Positions 57,470 to 64,000 of a stretch of DNA of 64,000 bases are shown piece by piece. The stretch is from Saururus chinensis (Eukaryota > Streptophyta > Magnoliopsida > Piperales > Saururaceae), in assembly GCA_035235625.1 (NCBI GenBank), contig CP141148.1:25669057-25733056 (forward strand). Direction: 5' to 3'. The notes under the pieces are model-generated. The model searched no databases. It saw nothing but the letters and a program-made list of their open reading frames with translations, and had not been told where the DNA came from. A program made the position numbers and the translations under genes. The first letter of the stretch is position 1, and each line of letters opens with the position of its first letter.

Positions 57470-57770
57470 ATTACTCTTGACATGCTTAGTGGATCAAGTG
57501 TGGCAGCAAAATTTATTTTTTTCTATCTTTCTCTTATACTCCTAAAGTGAATACCTTTGGATCAATATATAATAATTCCCTATAATTCGATTTTACAAAA
57601 AATAGTATACAATTAATTGACACTACTTTAAAATGTGAAGATTCTATGGTTTATATATACGAGTGCAAAATGATTTGGGCTTTGGGTGGCCCGAGAATGA
57701 TGGAGCCCTGCCAGTAGTTAAAGCCAAATATAAGGCCCGCTTGACAATCAGGTGCGGGCCCTTGTCTGGA
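57470..57770. other. About 300 bp present only in the second segmental copy
   Basis: The first copy runs straight from CCAAATTAA to TGGCAAGTTC near 45735. Here about 300 bases intervene, including a GC-rich inverted stretch GGCCCGC ... GCGGGCC (57736-57761). It is either an insertion here or a deletion in the first copy. Confidence 0.5.
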
Positions 57771-58229
57771 TTTAATGGCAAGTTCATTACCATCTCTTTT
57801 TTCACTACTATTCAATGTACATGTGCATTTGCATGTGCTAAACATATACCACATATAAAAAGAAAATAAAAATAATAGGTTCCTCGGGAATTTTATTTAA
57901 ATAGTACTTGATATTAACATGTATATCCCCGCCTTCACTTAATTGGGTAGGGTGGTTGCGAATGTACGTTAGATAATTGAAGTTGTCTTAGGATAGCATC
58001 TCATGCTTCATGGAGGTTGTCACTTCTGTGCTGGCCAATGACCCACCTTACTTATACCACATTTCACGTATACCCTTGATCTGTGGGAAGTGTTTGGAAA
58101 AAAAGAAACTCCTCTTATGAAGACATTCATTCCTAAATATACAGTTGTTTCTCTCTCGATATGTAGTAAACAGTGCGGTTTAAGAAGTATTTCATAAGGA
58201 CACACGTGTTGCTAAGATAAATAATATGA

Positions 58230-59290
58230 TTGGGACTTTTATTTCATGATGGCTTGTCAATCCTACAAAACTTGAATACGGAACTTTGCCATGCGGGTTG
58301 ATTTTTTAAGGTAGCCATTGTTAGACAAGTCCCATCATTGCCCCACATGCTGCCATTCATGCAATCTCGTCATGTAACTGATGAGGAAAATATTCTTTTC
58401 ATTTTATTCATACTATAAACAACAGTTGTTGACAACATGTAGCAAAAGTGTTATGGTAATAGAATGGCACAAAGCATCATCACATGTTACACCATTTTTG
58501 TTATACGTTTTAGATTCATAACTGAGGACTTGGCACGACTAATGTGATACTTGAAACCTGATTAAAATATCTTAAGCAGTACAAATATCTGACTTGTTAA
58601 GAAGATGTTGGAACAGTTGGCAGCCCAAATGACTTTTAACACAACTAGCTAGTTTCAATCAAACATATTGAATCAAACCCTATTGAGTAGGATGTACCTG
58701 ATGTGTCGAAAAGCAGAAGGAAGACTTGACAAACCTATCGCCAGAAACTGAAGAAACCCTAGTGAGAATTGCTCTTGGAAAGAGAACTTAATGATCCACA
58801 GATTGATGAGGCTATCACTAATTTAGATAAAAGTAACTGACTGATAGAGGATAGTTGCAATGTTAAAAAACTCTAAGGACTCAATTCTTAAGGCATGTTC
58901 CGAGTCAAATAGGAGTCTTGATAGAGTCACAATGGAGTCATGAAAGATCTAAGTCTTCATTTATGGTTAATTTCTTAATTTATCACAAACAGTAAAAATT
59001 TACTGTTTCCAACAAATGTATAACTTTACAGTTTATTTGCTATCACCTTCCCTAACTTTAGCGACAATGCCATGGAACTCAGACAATAATCACGTGAAGC
59101 TACAAAATTGGTTCAGCTAAGCTCCAGGAAGCTTCATCAAAGCTTGGGGGAGCTCCAGCAAACCTCCCATGAGCTATGGCAGTGGCACTGATGGACCTTT
59201 GATAGCTGCTCCGGCGGCTCAGCTCTGAGAGAGTTCTAGTGGTGGCCAGGCAGTCTCAGTCATGCACGAAGGAGGAAAGAGAGTCAATTA
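58230..59290. repeat. TPS flank module, copy 6
   Basis: This shortened copy has GATGGCTTGTCAATCCTACA (58248), TTGGCAGCCCAAATGAC (58617), GAAACTGAAGAAACCC joined to AGTGAGAATTGCTC by a deletion near 58758, and TTTAGCGACAATGCC (59056). Confidence 0.75.
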
Positions 59291-59490
59291 ATCTAGAAGA
59301 AGCTGGAAATAACGTCCTTGTTGGATGTTATGTTGGGTTGGAGCTCGTGGAAAGGAAGAAGACAACAAATGAGGATAAAGATGTCAAAGCTGAAAACCCT
59401 GCGGAGAGGATTGGTTGGATGAGAAGAATTCTCAGCGGTGAATGGTGATTATCTGAACGAATGGTGATCAGCAATTTAACTTGCCTTAGT
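59291..59490 (+). promoter_or_regulatory. Promoter-region remnant of a lost TPS copy D
   Basis: It matches 47560-47730 (GATGTTATGTTGGGTTGGAG, GGATTGGTTGGATGAGAAG). The match stops near 59495, before the TATA box and exon 1. The next TPS-derived sequence is intron 3 at 63163. Confidence 0.6.
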
Positions 59491-60489
59491 TTCATTCACA
59501 TTTTTTTGGAAGGAAATGCTTTTTCACTTTACATTTCTTTATTTTTTTAATAGGACTCATTCACTTGTATCAATGTTGCATCAACCAATCTTCAGATAAT
59601 GTACCAAAAAAATATATTTAGATATATGACTATGTAATATTGATTGATGGTGATTTCTGGTGGAAAAAAATGTAAATTAAAGAAAGGATGATGATTTGAA
59701 TAGTCTTTCCAATAAAATGGGGTCTAATGGGCTGATAGCCCCCATATGTATTAGCAAATGGTTGCTATAATAATTTCATCATGAAGTCATGTGTTATAAA
59801 ATACATATTACAACATAAAATCAGTTTTCACACCAAGTTGACTTCTGCACTTGAATCGTTCCCCTATGTGATTCACCACAAGATTCTTCTGGACGGTCAT
59901 CTAAGTGGCTCCTGCATATACAAATGTCACACTTAGGCACAAGACATGACAGACACCTCAAGGAAGAAAAATGCTTCAATTCTATAATCTACACCAACAT
60001 ATAAACATGAATCATCAATGTAATGTAACAATATAATGAATATATTACCAGTTGACCATTCTTCAATGCATTCTTACTCACAATTTATTCTTTTTTGAGC
60101 TATACAAGTGTTGTATGAAAACATTTTGTATACCAAACAATCACAAAATTCATCAGCGTAGAATTTAGAGCAGGTGCCCATAGGGACCTCTATTTTGTTT
60201 CTTCCAACATTCTAATTCTAATTCATGGAAGAGTTTTTTCAGCTATCTATTTATAATAATATGCTCAGTATAAGTTGTGCATTAGAGTCTCGTTTATGTA
60301 CTAGATTGATGATGACGCATGTTTTAACGTGTGTATCATAAATTTTAATTATCAAGAGCTTTACATGCGTAGTTTATATTAAGCTTATTCAAAAGAAAAA
60401 GTAAATATATCATTAGAACAGTCAATTCATACTCTATTGAAGGCAAAAATCACATATAAATTACAATCAATTTATACTATAATTACATT
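59491..60489. other. No gene seen
   Basis: This is AT-rich sequence with no clear coding region, between the copy D promoter remnant and the minisatellite. Confidence 0.4.
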
Positions 60490-61565
60490 CACAGAACAGT
60501 AAATATATACTCTGTTGTTTACATCCACCATATAACAAAACAGTAAATATATACTTTGTTGTTTACATCAGTCATCAGCCACATAACAGAACAGTAAATT
60601 CATACTCTGTTCACATATATGGAACAACAAAATTATACTTTAATTTCGTATATAGAAAATAAATTTATACTATGTTCACATATATGGAATAATAAATTTA
60701 TACTCTCACCTTATATATGGAACAATAAATTTATACTTTGTACACATATATGGAATAATAAATTTATACTTTGTTCACATATAAGGAATAATCAATTTAT
60801 ACCCTGTTCACATATATGGAATAATAAATTTATACTCTGACCTTGTATATGGATTAGTAAATTTATACTTTGTATACATATATGGTATAATAAATTTATA
60901 CTTTGTTCACATATATGGAATAATAAATTTATACTCTCACCTTATATATGGAACAATAAATTTATACTTTGTACACATATATGGAATAATAAATTTATAC
61001 CTTGTACACATATATGGGATAATAAATTTATACTCTGTTCACATATATGGAATAATAAATTTATACTCTTTACACATATATGGAATAATAAATTTATACT
61101 ATGTTCACATATATGGAACAATAAATTTATACTCTGTACACATGTATAGAATAATAAATTTATATTCTGACCTTATATATGTAATAGAAAAAGTATAATT
61201 TAATGTCATATATAGAAAAATAAATTTATACTCTATTCACATATATGGAATAATAAAGTTATACTCTGACCTTATATATGGAAGAGTAAATTTATACTCT
61301 GTATATAAACATAGAATGGTAAATTTATACTATGATTTCATACATAGAATATTTAATTCATACTTTGATCATATATATGGAATATTAAATTTATACTTTG
61401 ATGATATATAAAAAATGTATCATCAGAATAGTAAATATATACATTGTTGTTTGCATCCACCACAAAACAGAACAGTAAATATATACTCTGTATTTTTTAC
61501 ATCCACCACAAAAAAAACAGTAAATATATACTCTGTGTATTTTACATCCACCATAGAACAGTCAA
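60490..61565. repeat. 33-bp AT-rich minisatellite
   Basis: Roughly two dozen units of about 33 bases contain AATAAATTTATACT, a variable TTGT or CTGAC word, and CACATATATGG. Longer variants (AACAGTAAATATATACTCTG plus TTTACATCCACCA) lie on both outer sides (60490-60610 and 61420-61565). Because 33 is a multiple of three, frames stay open by chance, as in an 11-residue NNKFILCSHIW repeat. Confidence 0.9.
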
Positions 61566-62490
61566 CAAGTACAATCTAACTATATCTATCAATCTATAGT
61601 AACAATCAATCAACAAAGCAACCACACATTCTACCAAACTATATCAAGCAGCCATAAAACAAATGCATAAATTACCTAGTTGCCTTTACCGGCTGCTAGC
61701 TTTCATTATCAAAAACACTGGTAATGAAACCACAAAAAAACTATATAAAACCACAGAAACTGACATTCCCCTACAAGCACCATAAAGCACAAAAAATACA
61801 ACACAGATTATAAATGACACAGAGAGGAGCTGTAAATGATTGATCAAAAGTAATATTCCTTCCATGAAGAATATTATCAACATGTTCAAATTGCGTGATC
61901 GACATCACAAATACATACAATCCAAATCATAAAAAAAAGGAACTAGATGAAAGAAGTGAGCAAGGGAGGGGGATCACAACTAAAACACAATAAGAACTGG
62001 AATTTCAGGACCAAACCAGAATAGGGAAGGACGAGCTCCCGCGGTGCAGAAATTCGAGATCCCGGTAGGTGGAGTCCCCGTAAGCCGACGAGAGGGAGGA
62101 GGCCAAAGGTGAGGAGGTGGAGGAATCCTCGTGGGACTGCCAGTACCTGTCAGAGGGGACGGAGAAGGTGGACCCCGTCGACAAGCTCAGTGGGGGTCCT
62201 AGGAGCAGCAACAATCAGTGAGGAAGACGACAAGCAATAGATCGCAGAAGCATGAAATCGCCGAAGCTTTGGTTTTGGTCAGGAGCAAATGGCATGTAGT
62301 CCCCCAAATTTGGGTGGTTAGAGTCTTAAATTTGGAATTCAATGTGAAAAGTGAGAAGGGTATTTTTGAATTTTTAAAAGTTACGTATACCTCAGTTACT
62401 TATTAGTCAATTTGTAATGATCAAGACTTAATGATAATTAAGTATCAAACTTAGTCCTAATGGGTCACTCGCCCTTTAATCTATGAGTCC
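61566..62490. other. Unassigned region with a GC-rich exon-like patch
   Basis: The patch at 62020-62215 is GC-richer than its surroundings. On the minus strand it has an open frame with FSVPSDRYWQSHEDSSTSSP and SSAYGDSTYRDLEF, ending near a possible GT donor. No ATG starts this frame and I recognise no family. It could be an exon or a captured gene fragment; evidence is weak. Confidence 0.3.
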
Positions 62491-62789
62491 TTCAGCTGTT
62501 TCATGCCTGCGCACGGCTCTATGCCAGTTCAGGCCAATATTTCGCCTCTAGCAGACTCCTTCCACGACCCGAATCCCATTTTCCTAACGATCTTCCTTTT
62601 AGGGTCCGCTTATGGCTTCGTTTGTACTCCATCTTCTTCGACGCTTAGCATATGCCCATTTTACATGGATCCAATAAACATATAGTTTTCTACCTACGCT
62701 GCCCGTCTACTCTTTGTCCAAGCGTCGGTCAAGCATATCATTGGTGGGCCCATGTGAAGTCCTTCCTGAGTCTTCATTTGTCAATTGCA

Positions 62790-63162
62790 AAAATTGCAGA
62801 CCACCTTGAGGACGAGGTGGAGTGGAAGCGAGGTGAAATGTTATGACCCACCCAAGGAGTCAGGTCCACCTTTAATATTCATAGTATAATTAGGATTCAT
62901 TTATTAATAATTATATTTTCAAGTAATTAAGATTTTATTGGGCTTAGACTAATGTTAGAGGCCCATTCTAGTAAGAAATCTATTCCAATTAAGAACTTTT
63001 ATTAGCATTAAGATTAGGAGGCTTAATTGTTTATAAATATGTAAGGGCTATGCCTTTGATCAATGACAGAAATAAGAAACAAGTTAGTTTATTTTTATTT
63101 ATCGTTCAGTTATTTTTTTCTACTTTTCCTTTAATTTTGCTTATATAGACATCGGTGTACAT
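62790..63162 (+). repeat. LTR-like fragment
   Basis: CCACCTTGAGGACGAGGTGG (62801-62820) resembles the 3' end of a gypsy coding region. TGTTATGACCCACCC (from 62840) resembles an LTR start. A TATA-like TTATAAATATG near 63031 and an end near GGTGTACA (63153-63160) complete it. TPS intron-3 sequence resumes at about 63163. A partner LTR was not found. Confidence 0.45.
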
Positions 63163-63607
63163 CAAAAACATGTCAAAATAATGAAATAACTAATCTTAAT
63201 GGATCCTTAATTAGAAATAATATGATATTGTTCAATGGTTAAACTCACAGTAATGAACGATGTTCTCTTTTCTTAAATTAAGGATGAGAAACAAGAAATT
63301 GTATGCAGTTCAGTATGGATATTTTGCATCACTGAGAGTCTACATCTATAAGGAGTGTAAAGCTTTGTTCTTTGGTTTGCTAGGCACACAGTTTGCAGTG
63401 CTTTCTACTATGTATACATACTATCATTGTATCTTGGGAGAAGCGCCAAGGGGAGTACAAATATGCCTTAAGGATGCAATGTTAAACACTACCTTGATCA
63501 TTGAATATTACAAAAAGTTTTCAATTCACATAAACAAAGAAATAAGGATTTCCAATACTGCCAGTAGGTTGGAAATGCCTTAGCATGTCTGGACATGTCT
63601 AATCAAC
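63163..63607 (+). pseudogene. Intron-3 remnant of TPS copy D
   Basis: It matches 49035-49440 and the end also 24780-24830 (GTAGGTTGGAAATG, TTAGCATGTCTGGACATG). No exon is present in the window. It is interrupted by a CACTA end at 63608. Exons 4-7 might lie beyond the window. Confidence 0.65.
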
Positions 63608-64000
63608 CACTACAACAAAAATGACTTTTAGCGATGCATTTATGCGTCGCTAATAGTACCCTAAGCATCGCTAATGCCTATTAGTGACATATAATAACAA
63701 GCGTCGCTAATAGTACTTATTAGCAATGTATATTTATACGTCTCTAATAATAAAATTATGTCGCTAATAATAAATTATTAGCGACGCTTATTTATTAGCG
63801 TCGCTAATGATCAATTATTAGCGACGGTATTATATACGTCGCTAATATAAAAACTATCTTAAAAAAAATTAAAATAACTTATTAGCGACGTATAACTTAA
63901 ACGTCGCTAATAATTCCTTATTATATACATCGCTAATAGAAAAACCATTTAAAAAAAAATTAAAATAACTTATTAGCGACGTATGATTCTAAACGTCGCT
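63608..64000 (+). mobile_element. Left end of another CACTA-like transposon
   Basis: The terminus CACTACAACAAAAATGAC at 63608 is followed by dense subterminal repeats, at least twelve copies of TTAGCGACG or CGTCGCTAAT-type words in both orientations. The element leaves the window at 64000, so its right end and contents are unknown. Confidence 0.8.

Larger units (their letters stand above)
50927..59490. repeat. Segmental duplication, second copy
   Basis: This matches 37040-47700 in order and orientation. It contains TPS exons 5-7 of copy B, the LINE RT piece, flank modules 5 and 6, the LINE RNase H piece and a TPS promoter remnant. Confidence 0.8.

Noticed and set aside
60619..60840. Protein with 11-residue repeats
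   Set aside because: The 33-bp minisatellite unit is a multiple of three, so frames stay open without selection.
60490..61565. CRISPR-like array
   Set aside because: The units are contiguous with no unique spacers, and the genome is eukaryotic. It is a minisatellite.

Overview
The window looks like nuclear DNA of a flowering plant: genes split by short GT-AG introns, an AT-rich background, and LTR, LINE, hAT and CACTA transposons nested in one another. The only host gene family I can support is a cluster of class I terpene synthases (TPS) of the two-domain, seven-exon type, closest to the TPS-b clade by motif wording. The species cannot be named from the sequence.

Layout. Positions 1-10.3 kb hold layered transposons: a Ty3/gypsy chromovirus lacking protease, RT and RNase H (476-3374); the right half of a CACTA-like element (3375-4790); the 3' end of a second gypsy element with a 2 kb LTR (4791-7269); a non-autonomous hAT element carrying two tRNA-like segments (9404-9924); and an antisense fragment of an LTR related to the 2 kb one (9970-10322). 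TPS copy A (10913-22084) has all seven exons but is a pseudogene, with a frameshift in exon 3, a stop codon in exon 4 and a 5.3 kb copia element in intron 3. Copy C keeps only exons 4-7 (25485-37945). Its exon 4 is split by 11.3 kb of CACTA-type DNA, which itself holds a 4.8 kb solo LTR and a 658 bp tandem duplication. Copy B (47958-51863) is the one open copy, with seven exons and 554 predicted residues. A fourth copy, D, survives as promoter-like sequence (59280-59490) and intron-3 sequence (63163-63607). The two are separated by a 33 bp minisatellite and LTR-like DNA, and a further CACTA element begins at 63608 and runs off the window.

The DNA around the TPS copies is segmentally duplicated. 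Stretches downstream of copy C (37-47.7 kb) recur downstream of copy B (50.9-59.5 kb), including LINE fragments and a flank module present about six times. The locus therefore grew by repeated unequal duplication and decayed by transposon insertion, leaving one possibly working gene.

Copy B keeps the RDR and DDIYD motifs. Its RR(x8)W motif ends in Cys, and its third metal-binding motif has Lys where Glu is expected. It has only 16 residues before the RR pair, so it has no obvious plastid transit peptide. Its product, if any, cannot be predicted. All homology statements come from reading and comparing the sequence by eye; no alignment or search was run.
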